This document shows positions 44,315 to 52,654 of a DNA stretch of 64,000 nucleotides, piece after piece. A program made the position numbers and the translations under genes. Every line of letters starts with the position of its first letter. Within the stretch, counting starts at the first letter, position 1. The DNA lies in the NCBI RefSeq assembly GCF_002211305.1, contig NZ_LOKW01000001.1, forward strand, positions 620,001 to 684,000, read 5' to 3'. The DNA is from Rhizobium sp. R634. GTDB lineage: Bacteria; Pseudomonadota; Alphaproteobacteria; Rhizobiales; Rhizobiaceae. The notes below the pieces were generated by a model that did no database searches, had not been told where the DNA came from, and saw only the letters and a list, made by a program, of their open reading frames with translations.

Positions 44315-45721
44315 CTATCTCAGCAGCCCGAGCTGCTGCGGCAGCCAGAGCGATACGGCGGGGATGAAGGTGATCAGGATCAGCGCCAGGAAGAGCGGCA
44401 CCAGCCAGGGCAGGATCGCCATCGTGGTGCGCTCGACCGAGAGTTTCGCCACGCGCGACAGGACGAAGAGCACCATGCCGAGCGGCGGGTGCAGCAGCCC
44501 GATCATCAGGTTCAGCGTCATGATCAGGCCGAACTGCACCGGATCGATGCCGAACCGCGCGACGATCGGCAGAAGGATCGGCACGAGGATGGTGATCGCC
44601 GCGATCGTATCCAGGAAGCAGCCGACGAAGAGCATCAGCAGGTTCACCAGGATCAGGAACACCCACTTGTTGTCGGTTATCGACAGGATCGCATCGGAGA
44701 GCAGCTGTGCCGCCTGGCTCACCGTCAACAGCCATGCGAAGACGGAGGCCGCCGTGACGATGAAGAGCACGGAGGCCGTCGTCTCGATCGTGTCGAAGCT
44801 TGCCTTGGCGAGCGTCGAGAGCGTCATCGTGCGGTAGCGCACGAGGCCGAGGAACAGCGACCAGAGCACGGCGGCGACCGCGGCCTCCGTCGGCGTGAAC
44901 CAGCCCATCGTCATGCCGCCGATCAGGATGACCGGCGTCATCAGCGCCATGACGGCGGAAAAGCCGAAATACCAATCGGCCGCCAGAAGTGCGAGCAGAG
45001 CGATGCCGGCAGCGGCATTCATCGACAGGCCGGCCCGCATCATCAGGTAGATCGCCACGGGCACCAGCAGCACCACGACGATTTCCATGCCCGCCGACAG
45101 GAGCTGCTTGATATCGAAAGGCGCGTCGGAGCCCCAGCGCTTCTTGTAGGCGAAGGCGGCAACGGTGACCATCATCAGGAGCGTCATGACGACGCCGGGC
45201 AGGATGCCGGCCATGAAGAGCGCGCCGATCGAGACATTGGCCATCATGCCGTAGATCACGAAAGGCAGGGACGGCGGGAAGATCGGCCCGAGCGTTGCAG
45301 ACGCCGCCGTGACGCCGACGGCGGCCTCGACCGGATAGCCGTGGTCCTTCATCGCCTTGATTTCGATCGTGCCGATGCCGGCCGCATCGGCAAGTGCGGT
45401 GCCGGACATGCCGGAGAAGATCACCGAGCCGATGATGTTGACCTGCGCCAGCCCGCCCTTCATCCAGCCGACGAGCGCGACGGCGAAGGAGTAGATGCGG
45501 CCGGTGACGCCGGCCGAATTCATCAGGTTGCCGGCGAGGATGAAGAAGGGCACGGCGAGCAGCGGAAAGCTTTCCACGCCGGCGATCATGCGCTGGGCGA
45601 CGATGATGTCGGGCGCCACATCGTAGAGCACGATATAGAGCACGGATGCGACGGCCATCGAAATGGCGACGGGCACGCCGACAAGCATCAGCAGCAGAAA
45701 CGAACCAAGCAGCAGCAGCAT
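44315..45721 (-). CDS. TRAP transporter large permease (DctM type)
   Basis: 468 residues, about 12 spans, hydrophobic from the first residue (MLLLLGSFLLLMLVGVPVAI). The family hallmark SGMSGTALADAAGIGTIEIKA-like loop lies near residue 140. It forms the sodium-coupled channel with the small permease encoded five bases upstream. Cluster context (IdnD, Ldh-family reductase) points to a sugar acid substrate. Confidence 0.94.
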   Translation of the reverse strand: MLLLLGSFLLLMLVGVPVAISMAVASVLYIVLYDVAPDIIVAQRMIAGVESFPLLAVPFFILAGNLMNSAGVTGRIYSFAVALVGWMKGGLAQVNIIGSVIFSGMSGTALADAAGIGTIEIKAMKDHGYPVEAAVGVTAASATLGPIFPPSLPFVIYGMMANVSIGALFMAGILPGVVMTLLMMVTVAAFAYKKRWGSDAPFDIKQLLSAGMEIVVVLLVPVAIYLMMRAGLSMNAAAGIALLALLAADWYFGFSAVMALMTPVILIGGMTMGWFTPTEAAVAAVLWSLFLGLVRYRTMTLSTLAKASFDTIETTASVLFIVTAASVFAWLLTVSQAAQLLSDAILSITDNKWVFLILVNLLMLFVGCFLDTIAAITILVPILLPIVARFGIDPVQFGLIMTLNLMIGLLHPPLGMVLFVLSRVAKLSVERTTMAILPWLVPLFLALILITFIPAVSLWLPQQLGLLR

Positions 45722-45725
45722 CGGA

Positions 45726-46298
45726 TCAACCCTCGACGGTCTGGAATTCTTCGGGCCGCTCCAGGACGGAGTAGCCGCGGCGCATATTGGCGATGAAGAC
45801 GATGACCGCGCGGATCAGCATCAGCACGAAGGCAACAAGGACGGAATAGAAGACGATGTTGCGCGGCAGCTCGACGGTGACCATCTGTTCGTCGGCGACG
45901 ATCTCGACGTAGCGCCACATCAGATAGCAGCCATAGGCGAAGAAGCCGATGCGGACGATATCGACGAAGGTCGCGAGCACACGCGCCAGACCCGCCGGCA
46001 TATAGTGATAGAACACATCCACCTGAATGTGCCGCGACATGCGCACGCACATGGCGGAGCCGAGAAAGACGACGCCGATCAGGCAGTTGATCGCGATCTC
46101 CTCGGTCCAGGCGTAGCTGTCGTTCAGCACATAGCGGGTGAAGAACTGCAGGAAGACGCAAGCTGTCATCAGCCAGAAGACGATCAGCGTGATCCAGTCC
46201 TCGATGCCATAATCCGCAACATTGGCGGTCGGCGCGTGCCCTTCGAATTCGTGGCCGATTTCCTCGGCCGTGATTGGCGTGTGAATTTCTTGCGACAT
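45726..46298 (-). CDS. TRAP transporter small permease (DctQ type)
   Basis: 190 residues with four spans after a cytoplasmic N-terminus of about 35 residues. The DctQ pattern is visible (FTRYVLNDSYAWTEEIAI and ISRHIQVDVFYH-like segment, read here as MSRHIQVDVFYH). Pairs with the large permease. It is separated from the binding-protein gene by a 386-base interval full of palindromic repeats. Confidence 0.92.
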   Translation of the reverse strand: MSQEIHTPITAEEIGHEFEGHAPTANVADYGIEDWITLIVFWLMTACVFLQFFTRYVLNDSYAWTEEIAINCLIGVVFLGSAMCVRMSRHIQVDVFYHYMPAGLARVLATFVDIVRIGFFAYGCYLMWRYVEIVADEQMVTVELPRNIVFYSVLVAFVLMLIRAVIVFIANMRRGYSVLERPEEFQTVEG

Positions 46299-46384
46299 GA
46301 TCGGCCTTGTTCCTGTTGGGGAAGGAGGGCGCGGCGCCTGGGCGGCGCGCCTAACCTTGATGACGAGCCTCGCTCCTCGCTCGG

Positions 46385-46465
46385 CGTCATCCTCGGTCTT
46401 GTGCCGAGGGTCTGCTGCCCTATCGAACGGGGGCAGATGCTTGGGGCAGAAGCCCGAGCATGACG
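46385..46465. repeat. Palindromic intergenic repeat, copy A
   Basis: Outer arms CGTCAT and ATGACG enclose CCTCGG/CCGAGG and CTGCCC/GGGCAG pairs. The CGTCAT-CCTCGG-type element is a common dispersed repeat in rhizobial genomes. It lies between the TRAP binding-protein and small-permease genes. Confidence 0.55.
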
Positions 46466-46529
46466 AAAGAGGAGATGGCGGCCCTTTCAGTGCGTCGACA
46501 AACCTCGTTATTGCTCGGCGGCGTCCCCG

Positions 46530-46665
46530 CCCCTCATCCGGCTGCCGCCACCTTCTCCCCGTAAACGGGGCGAAGGGGATGTGCCGTGACCTTTTCGTCC
46601 CTCGCTTATGTCTCGCAAGGCACGTCCCCTCTCCCCGCGAGCGGGGAGAGGGTTAGGGTGAGGGG
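46530..46665. repeat. RIME-like palindromic repeat, copy B
   Basis: A nested palindrome: outer arms CCCCTCA and TGAGGGG, then GTGCC/GGCAC, each half with its own hairpin (CTCCCCGTAAACGGGG and CTCCCCGCGAGCGGGGAG). The CCCTCACCCTAACCCTCTCCCC wording (broken here by position) is the well-known Rhizobium intergenic mosaic element type. Together with copy A it fills most of 46299-46684, in which I see no gene. Confidence 0.7.
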
Positions 46666-46684
46666 CAGTTATCGCTGCAGGCTC

Positions 46685-47659
46685 TTACTGGATCGCCCGG
46701 ATCGCTTCCCAATCGGCCTTCTCGTAGCCGAAGTCTTCGAACTTCACCTTTTCCATCACGTTCTTTTCGAAGTCGGCCTTATCGACTTCGGTGACGTTGA
46801 TGCCCTTCTCCTTGAAGGTGGCGACGAGGCTGGTTTCCTTGCCGGCGATCGTCTTGGTGGTGCGCTCGGCGGCCTGCTGCATCACTTCGCCGAAGATCTT
46901 CTTGTCCTCGTCGGAGAGCTTTGCCCACAGCTGCTTGGAAACAACCGTGTTCAGGTGATCGACGATATGGCCGGTGAGGATGATGTTCTTCTGGACTTCG
47001 AAGAACTTCTTTGCCTCGATCGTCGTCAGCGGGTTTTCCTGCGCCTCGACCGTGCCGTTCTGCAAGGCGAGATAGACTTCGGCGAAGGCGATCGGCGTGG
47101 TGTTGGCGCCGCAGGCGCGCGGCATGGCGAGATAGGCCGGCACGTCGGGCACGCGGATCTTCAGGCCCTGCATGTCGGCGCATTTGGCGATCGGCTTGTT
47201 GGACGTCGTGTGGCGCGTGCCGTAATAGCTGACGGCGGCGATGTGGTTGCCGGTCTTGTCCTCATAGCCCTTGGCGAGGCGCTGGAAGACGTCGCTCTTG
47301 GTGTAGGCGATCAGATGGTCGGGGCTGCGGAAGATATAGGGAAAGTATGTGACGCCGATCGGCTTGTAGTCGCGCGCCGCAAAGCTCGAACCCGAGATGA
47401 TGATGTCGACCGTGCCGAGCTTGAGGCCCTGGTTGATATCGGCTTCCTTGCCGAGCTGCGAGGCCGGATAGACGTCGATCTTGTAGCGCCCGTCGGTGCG
47501 CTTGGCGATCTCTTCGGCGGCCCAGACGGAATCCGTGTGGAAAGGCTCCGAGGTTTCGTAGACATGCGCCCATTTCAACACCGTCTGGGCGTGCGCGACC
47601 GCCGTCGTCGCCATGATCGCGGCTGCGGTGCAAAGTATCGTTGCCAGTCTCGTCTTCAT
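46685..47659 (-). CDS. TRAP transporter substrate-binding protein (DctP type)
   Basis: 324 residues. Signal peptide (ILCTAAAIMATTAVAHAQ) cleaved near residue 25. The mature part begins TVLKWAHVYETSEPFHTDSV, the usual DctP opening, and the substrate-carboxylate Arg region is seen in LKIRVPDVPAYLAM near residue 170. It delivers an organic or sugar acid to the DctQM pair. It is the first transporter gene after the GntR gene (24 bases gap). Confidence 0.93.
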   Translation of the reverse strand: MKTRLATILCTAAAIMATTAVAHAQTVLKWAHVYETSEPFHTDSVWAAEEIAKRTDGRYKIDVYPASQLGKEADINQGLKLGTVDIIISGSSFAARDYKPIGVTYFPYIFRSPDHLIAYTKSDVFQRLAKGYEDKTGNHIAAVSYYGTRHTTSNKPIAKCADMQGLKIRVPDVPAYLAMPRACGANTTPIAFAEVYLALQNGTVEAQENPLTTIEAKKFFEVQKNIILTGHIVDHLNTVVSKQLWAKLSDEDKKIFGEVMQQAAERTTKTIAGKETSLVATFKEKGINVTEVDKADFEKNVMEKVKFEDFGYEKADWEAIRAIQ

Positions 47660-47683
47660 TGCTTGCTCCTCCCGAGCTCGGGT

Positions 47684-48442
47684 TTAAGTCTTGTTGGCTC
47701 CTTTCGCGGCCGCCTTGTCGCGGCCGCGCTCCTCCTCTCCCGAAAACTCCTCCCCGAAGCTCTCGGAAAATCTCTTCTGCGATAACGTCAGATGGGCGCG
47801 CATCGCAGCTTTCGCGCCCGGCGCATCGCCGGATGCGATCGCATCGCGGATGGCGCGATGCTCGTCCACGGCTTTGCGCCATGTCGTCGGCCCCTCGAAG
47901 TGGCTCGCAAGCTTTTCGAAATAAGGGGTCATGCGCATATCGAACATTTCGCCGGTCACGCGGATCAGCGTCGCATTGCCGACGATGGCGGCAATGCCGG
48001 TATGAAAGGCGCGGTCGGCGGCGAGCACGGTCGCGGCATCGTTGACGCCGCCGCTCATGCGCATCAGCGCCTCGTCGAGCACGTCGATATCTTCGGGCCT
48101 GGCGCGACCGGCCGCTTCCTCGGCGATGGCGCATTCGATGATGGCGCGCGCCTGCAGCAGCTCGAAAGGCCCCTCCACCGGCTCGCTTTCGCTTGCCGCC
48201 ATGCTGACCGCATGCCGGCGCACCACATAGATGCCGGAGCCCATGCGGATGTTGACCAGTCCTTCGACCTCGAGAACGATCAGCGCCTCGCGCACCGTCG
48301 GGCGCGATACGGACAATTGCTCGGCAAGCTCGCGCTCGGCCGGCAGCTTCTGACCGACGACAAGCTCGCCGCCTGATATCATCGAACGAATCTGATCCGC
48401 GACCTGCCTGTAGAGGCGGCGCGATTCAACAGGCGAAAACAT
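47684..48442 (-). CDS. FadR-type GntR transcriptional regulator
   Basis: 252 residues. Winged helix about 8-75 (LPAERELAEQLSVSRPTVRE, wing MGSGIYVV) and an FCD domain with metal-binding-type residues (DRAFHTG, DEHRAI, MRAHL). A TGGTCA/TGACCA inverted repeat lies just upstream. The C-terminal 30 residues are highly charged and probably disordered. It should control the TRAP/IdnD operon and respond to the sugar acid. Confidence 0.9.
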   Translation of the reverse strand: MFSPVESRRLYRQVADQIRSMISGGELVVGQKLPAERELAEQLSVSRPTVREALIVLEVEGLVNIRMGSGIYVVRRHAVSMAASESEPVEGPFELLQARAIIECAIAEEAAGRARPEDIDVLDEALMRMSGGVNDAATVLAADRAFHTGIAAIVGNATLIRVTGEMFDMRMTPYFEKLASHFEGPTTWRKAVDEHRAIRDAIASGDAPGAKAAMRAHLTLSQKRFSESFGEEFSGEEERGRDKAAAKGANKT

Positions 48443-48479
48443 TCTGGCCTCCCCGGCGGCTTCTCCTCAAGTCCGCAGC

Positions 48480-48498
48480 TGGTCAACTGGCCTGACCA
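48480..48498. promoter_or_regulatory. FadR/GntR-type operator
   Basis: TGGTCA, seven bases, TGACCA, with an overlapping TGGCCTGACCA that matches the FadR-subfamily pattern TGGTC-N-GACCA with one mismatch. It lies 38 bases upstream of the GntR start, suited to autoregulation of the operon. Confidence 0.6.
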
Positions 48499-48551
48499 AT
48501 TAACCAACAGGTATCACCGCTCGGGTTGTGCGTCAATCCGCCACATGAAAC

Positions 48552-49625
48552 TCAGACAGGCGCGTTGATGCCATAGGTGGAGCCGAGCGCCTGGAAGGCG
48601 CCGACCGTCGCCGGGTCGAGTTCCACGCCGTCTCTTTCGCGCTGCGCGGCGACCGCCCATTCCCGGTCGCCAGGCGCCATCACCGTGAAGCCCTCGCGCG
48701 CCGGAGAGCTGCGCAGCGTGTCGAGGTAGCGCTTCATGGCGGCATCGAAGGTGTTGATGTCGAGAAACGCGCCGGGCTTCAGCGCGATGACGAACGCGCC
48801 GATGCCGCGCGGCGTCGAGAAATCGGGCCCCGGCATCGGCGCGATGTCGAAGCTCAGCCGCATACCGGTCAGCACCGCGCTCAGGATTTCCGAAATGCCG
48901 GCAAGCCCGGCGCCCTTGAAGCCGAACTCGCCGCCGAGCGGCGCCAGCATGTCGGCCACATCGGGATCTCTGGTGTCGTGGCCCCGCTCGTCGGAGGCGA
49001 CGCCGGCCGGCAGTTCCCGGCCGAGGCTTCGATAGAGTTGCACTCGGTTATAGGGCACGGCACTCGTCGCCATGTCGAAGAGCCAAGGGTCCTGCCCCTC
49101 GACCGGCACGGCGCAGGCGATCGGGTTGGTGCCGTGGAAGCGCATCGCGCCGTCATGCAGACGCACGAAGCTGTCGGAATTGCAAAAGGCAAAGCCGATG
49201 AAGCCACGGCTGGCTGCGTCGATCGCATAGGCGCCGGCGGGACCGAAATGCGACGAGTTCCGAACCGCGACCGCGCCGATGCCGAATTCGCTGGCGAGGC
49301 GGGTCGCATGGTCCATGGCCGTGTAGGTCGCCAGCGCCCCATGGGCATTGTCGGCGTCGAGCGAGGCGACCGCGCCGAAGGCGCTGGCGAGCGCCAGCCT
49401 GGGGCGCGGATTGAGCCTGCCCTCGACCAGTCCCTTCACATAATGGGACAGCAGCCGCACGCCGTGGCTGTCGATGCCGTGGCGGGTGCCGTGCATCATC
49501 GCCCGGGTCGCGGCCTCCGCAGTCGGCTGGTCGGCGCCTGCCGCGACCAGGATCTGCCTGCAAAAATCCGCGATCGCCGCAAGCGGGATCGCGGGGCTGG
49601 ACGGTGTAGTGCTGTCGGTCGCCAT
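48552..49625 (-). CDS. Ldh-family (malate/L-sulfolactate/diketogulonate) NAD(P)H oxidoreductase
   Basis: 357 residues from ATG 49625. The type-II malate/lactate dehydrogenase fold shows GTRHGIDSHGVRLL (catalytic His about 52), VRNSSHFGPAGAYA (about 120-133), the nucleotide-site GTNPIACAVP, and LGGEFGFKGAGLA. The frame stays open for a long way upstream but the extension has no family resemblance. It starts the minus-strand run ending with idnD. Reduction of a keto sugar acid (YiaK-like) fits the TRAP and IdnD neighbours. Confidence 0.86.
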   Translation of the reverse strand: MATDSTTPSSPAIPLAAIADFCRQILVAAGADQPTAEAATRAMMHGTRHGIDSHGVRLLSHYVKGLVEGRLNPRPRLALASAFGAVASLDADNAHGALATYTAMDHATRLASEFGIGAVAVRNSSHFGPAGAYAIDAASRGFIGFAFCNSDSFVRLHDGAMRFHGTNPIACAVPVEGQDPWLFDMATSAVPYNRVQLYRSLGRELPAGVASDERGHDTRDPDVADMLAPLGGEFGFKGAGLAGISEILSAVLTGMRLSFDIAPMPGPDFSTPRGIGAFVIALKPGAFLDINTFDAAMKRYLDTLRSSPAREGFTVMAPGDREWAVAAQRERDGVELDPATVGAFQALGSTYGINAPV

Positions 49626-49728
49626 GTTGCGTGGTCCATTTCCGGTGACGATTTCAGAAGTAGTAGCCAAGCGCCTGCCGCGCGTAAATGCCGGGCATGG
49701 GGAAGCGCCGGCGGTCGCGGAAGAGGCG

Positions 49729-49753
49729 GGAACCTTCGCTAATCTTCCGGGTT
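49729..49753 (+). promoter_or_regulatory. EcfG/RpoE2 promoter candidate for the small membrane protein at 49782
   Basis: GGAAC, 17 bases, GTT, 28 bases before the ATG. Confidence 0.7.
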
Positions 49754-49781
49754 GGGTGGTCCTGATATCGGGAGCATGAGA

Positions 49782-50042
49782 ATGAATTATATCTGGCTTT
49801 TTGCCGTGGCGGGAGGCGCAGCCCTTCTCGGATTCGCACTCGCATTCGGAATGATCAAGCAGGATGGAAAGCGGTCTGTCGCCGCGATTGCCGGCGCCTT
49901 CATCGTTGCCATCGGCGCGCTGGGACTTGGCGTCTATGTCAGCAAGGAACCCACGGCCCCGATGCGCGCTTCCGATCGGGAAGGATCGCAAAACGCGCTT
50001 CCCGGTGCCGCGACGACGAGAGAGGATCTGCCGGGTCAGTGA
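49782..50042 (+). CDS. Small two-span membrane protein, 86 aa
   Basis: ATG 49782 has GGGAG seven bases upstream (an in-frame ATG at 49776 is possible). Two spans (IWLFAVAGGAALLGFALAFG and SVAAIAGAFIVAIGALGLGV) and a hydrophilic C-terminal tail, probably periplasmic. A close general-stress promoter suggests an envelope-stress role. Convergent with the Crp gene at 50114. No family recognised. Confidence 0.78.
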   Translation: MNYIWLFAVAGGAALLGFALAFGMIKQDGKRSVAAIAGAFIVAIGALGLGVYVSKEPTAPMRASDREGSQNALPGAATTREDLPGQ

Positions 50043-50113
50043 CACGGCGACCGGCAGGAATGGCAGGCTGCCGGATACGCGGGATGGCGCGTGCAGGCAC
50101 TTATCCAATTGGC

Positions 50114-50842
50114 TTAGCGGTACATGGCCAGAGGCCGGCGGCTGGTTTGCGGCCAGTCGTGGCCGGTTATGCCGGGGACGTTGTAGGCGTCCGCTGCGAA
50201 GGCTTCGAGCGAAGTGCGATTGCGGATAATCACCAGGCCGCGGGTGGAATAGATGAGATGCTGGCCTTCGAGGACATGCAGGGCATCGGTGACGCTGGAG
50301 CGGCGTACGCCGAGCATGCTCGCCATATATTCGTGGGTGATTTCGATCTCCTGTCCTTCCAGCCGGTCGTGGCACATCAGGATCCACTTCGCCAACCGGA
50401 CATCGATCTTGTGAACGGCGTTCGAAAGCGCGGTGCTGGCGACCTGGGTGAAGAAGGTATGGAGAAAGCGCGAAAGCAGCCGGCGGACGTCGGGCCGCTC
50501 GTCCAGGAAACCTGCCAGGGCGCCGGCTTCCACACGGCGGCCGTGACCGCCGACCTGCATCATCACATCGAACGAAAATCGCTCAGCATCCACAGTCAGC
50601 GCCGGCGGCGACATTCCGTCCCTGCCGAGCACGCCGACCTCGGCCCTCCTGCCCTCGGGGCTCGTCGCCACCATGGAGGCGATGCCGTTTTCCAGGAAAT
50701 AATAATGGCTGACCGGCATGCCCAGATGGACGAGCTCGAAATCGCGCGGAAGAGGAAGCGGTTCCAGTATGCGTTCCAGAGCCAGAAGCTCCGGATCCGC
50801 CAGCTGCGACAGGATGAGATTTTCGCTTTCGAAAGCGCGCAT
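50114..50842 (-). CDS. Crp/Fnr-family transcriptional regulator
   Basis: 242 residues from ATG 50842 (GTG 50872 is an alternative). Cyclic-nucleotide-binding-like domain about 20-140 (FLENGIASMVATSPEGRRAEVGVLG, split here only by reading), winged helix with EYMASMLGVRRSSVTDAL about 175-192. No Fnr cysteines. One of five close relatives in the window. A GGAAC-N18-GTT site lies about 115 bases upstream. Effector unknown; the conserved cAMP-contact residues are not evident. Confidence 0.88.
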   Translation of the reverse strand: MRAFESENLILSQLADPELLALERILEPLPLPRDFELVHLGMPVSHYYFLENGIASMVATSPEGRRAEVGVLGRDGMSPPALTVDAERFSFDVMMQVGGHGRRVEAGALAGFLDERPDVRRLLSRFLHTFFTQVASTALSNAVHKIDVRLAKWILMCHDRLEGQEIEITHEYMASMLGVRRSSVTDALHVLEGQHLIYSTRGLVIIRNRTSLEAFAADAYNVPGITGHDWPQTSRRPLAMYR

Positions 50843-50957
50843 CGCTCTGCTCTTTGTTTGGCAAGAGAACACCGTGTCCAGCCGCCAGCGTCATAGTCCG
50901 CTCGGCCGCAGGAAAATCATGAATTGGAGACGGCTGATCGCAAGGCGCTCCGACCTA

Positions 50958-50983
50958 AACACGATGGGCCGACAAAAGGTTCC
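50958..50983 (-). promoter_or_regulatory. EcfG/RpoE2 promoter candidate for the Crp gene at 50114
   Basis: On the minus strand GGAAC (50983-50979), 18 bases, GTT (50960-50958). The leader to the start would be about 115 bases, longer than for the other sites. Confidence 0.5.
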
Positions 50984-51026
50984 GTGACGAGTTTTGTGCG
51001 TAACCGCACATCGCAGTGCAAATGCT

Positions 51027-51040
51027 TTAGCAAGTGCTAA
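51027..51040. promoter_or_regulatory. Perfect palindrome upstream of the PAS kinase
   Basis: TTAGC-AAGT-GCTAA, 33 bases before the kinase start. A candidate operator, possibly for one of the Crp-like or other local regulators; binding partner unknown. Confidence 0.35.
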
Positions 51041-51072
51041 TGTCATTGACGGCAGTTCGAGGGCGCACTGGC

Positions 51073-52446
51073 ATGGATCAATATCCTCTTTCAAACGAGG
51101 AAACGGAAATCTATCGGCACATCGTCGAGAGTGCTGCGGACTATGCCATTTTTGCGATGGATCGCCATGGCACCATCCTCACCTGGAGCGCCGGCGCCGC
51201 GAAACTTTTCGGCTATCCGGCCGCCGAAATCATCGGCCAGAACGGCAGCCTCCTCTTCTCGTTCGAGGATCAGCTCGCCGGCGTCCTGCTCAGGGAAATC
51301 CGGCTGGCACTCACCGCCGGCCGGGCCGGCGACGATCGCTGGCACGTCAGAAAGGACGGCAGCTCCTTCTGGGCTTCGGGGCTGATGATGCCGCTGCGCA
51401 ACAATGCGGGCGAGATCTACGGCCTGATGAAGATCGTCCGTGACCGGACGCAAAGGCTTCATGCGGAGGAGGCCTTGCGCGCCAGCGAAGAGCGGCTTCA
51501 GCTGATCCTCAAGAGCGCGATCGACTATGCGATTTTTGCTTTCGATCGGGATGGACTTGTTATCAGCTGGAACACCGGAGCCTGCCGCATCTTCGGTTAC
51601 GAGGAAGCTGAGATCCTCGGCCGCGACGCACGTATTCTCTTTCTCCCCGAAGACCGCGAAGAGGGCGTGCCGGAACGCGAAATGAAAACGGCCTTTGAGC
51701 GTGGCCGAGCGGAGAACGAACGGTTTCACCTGCGCAAGGACGGGTCGACATTCTGGGGCAGCGGCCTGACCATGCCGCTGCGTGCCCAGCGTGCCGGCTA
51801 TCTCAAGGTGCTGCGGGACGAGACGGAACGTCATTGCGCCGACGAGCACCAGGAAATCATGCTCCGCGAGATGAGCCATCGCGTCAAGAACAGCCTTTCT
51901 CTGGTCGCGGCCGTGCTCGCCATGCAGGCCCGCTCGGCCAAACAGGAGGAAGTCGGACAGGCCCTTCGCGACGCCGAGGCGAGGGTCGGAACCATTGCTG
52001 AAGTGCACGACCAATTGTGGCGCCAGCCGCATACCGAAACGGTGGATCTGGCGGATTTCCTGTCGAGCCTCTGTCAGCGCCTGCAGCAATCGAGCTCCCG
52101 CCACACGCTGACGGTCGAGGCCGATCCATGCATGGTCGATGCCGATCGCGCCATCCAGATCGCGCTCCTCGTCAACGAGCTGGTGACCAATGCTTTCAAG
52201 CACGCCTATCCTGATATCTGCGGCGCCGTCACCGTCAGCGCCCGCAATCTTGGCGATGCGATCCGTCTCGAGGTGGCCGACGGCGGACGTGGCCTGCCCG
52301 CGGAGGTGCTGGCCTTCGAGAATGATGGAAAAAGCCTCGGAATGAAGATCGTGCGCGGGCTCGTGCAGCAGTTGAAGGCCGAGCTACAAGTCGAGGATCG
52401 CCTGCCCGGCGCCGGCTTCGTGATCCGGCTGCCGCGAGAGAGCTGA
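51073..52446 (+). CDS. Cytoplasmic PAS-PAS histidine kinase (HisKA_2/HWE group)
   Basis: 457 residues from ATG 51073. Two PAS domains with PAC regions (about 12-128 and 140-252, each with the pattern DYAIFA-D-R-G). Dimerisation helix with phospho-acceptor His269 (REMSHRVKNSL) and an HATPase domain (ELVTNAFKHAYP, ADGGRGLP, LGMKIVRGLV). No membrane span, so it senses a cytoplasmic cue, perhaps redox or flavin-based. No receiver gene is adjacent on this strand; the pseudo-receiver at 54584 is nearest. Confidence 0.9.
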   Translation: MDQYPLSNEETEIYRHIVESAADYAIFAMDRHGTILTWSAGAAKLFGYPAAEIIGQNGSLLFSFEDQLAGVLLREIRLALTAGRAGDDRWHVRKDGSSFWASGLMMPLRNNAGEIYGLMKIVRDRTQRLHAEEALRASEERLQLILKSAIDYAIFAFDRDGLVISWNTGACRIFGYEEAEILGRDARILFLPEDREEGVPEREMKTAFERGRAENERFHLRKDGSTFWGSGLTMPLRAQRAGYLKVLRDETERHCADEHQEIMLREMSHRVKNSLSLVAAVLAMQARSAKQEEVGQALRDAEARVGTIAEVHDQLWRQPHTETVDLADFLSSLCQRLQQSSSRHTLTVEADPCMVDADRAIQIALLVNELVTNAFKHAYPDICGAVTVSARNLGDAIRLEVADGGRGLPAEVLAFENDGKSLGMKIVRGLVQQLKAELQVEDRLPGAGFVIRLPRES

Positions 52447-52597
52447 CGGCTTCTGCCGAGGAAGTCGTAAATCTTCTCCGTTCCTGCCTTCTTTGACATC
52501 CCGTATTTTCTTTTGATCGCGGCGTTTGGTCAAAACCGCACAAAGCCTTTCACGAATATAGCTATGCCTGCCGATTTGGCGCATAAGCTGACCATTA

Positions 52598-52609
52598 CCG
52601 TGATCACGG
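52598..52609. promoter_or_regulatory. Perfect palindrome upstream of the Crp gene at 52655
   Basis: CCGTGATCACGG, 45 bases before the ATG. It resembles the TGTGATC/GATCACA core bound by Crp-type proteins, so autoregulation is possible. Confidence 0.4.
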
Positions 52610-52654
52610 AGACTGTCGGTATGAGCGCGGGCTCCCTCCCGCAGGAGACAGTCA

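Noticed and set aside
43355..45796. 813-residue plus-strand frame opposite idnD and the TRAP permease
   Set aside because: Low-complexity His/Arg/Asp-rich composition typical of antisense frames in high-GC genes; the opposite strand encodes clear families.
49626..50387. Long upstream extension of the Ldh-family gene
   Set aside because: Open by chance in high-GC DNA; it overlaps the stress promoter and the 49782 gene, and the family starts at MATDS.
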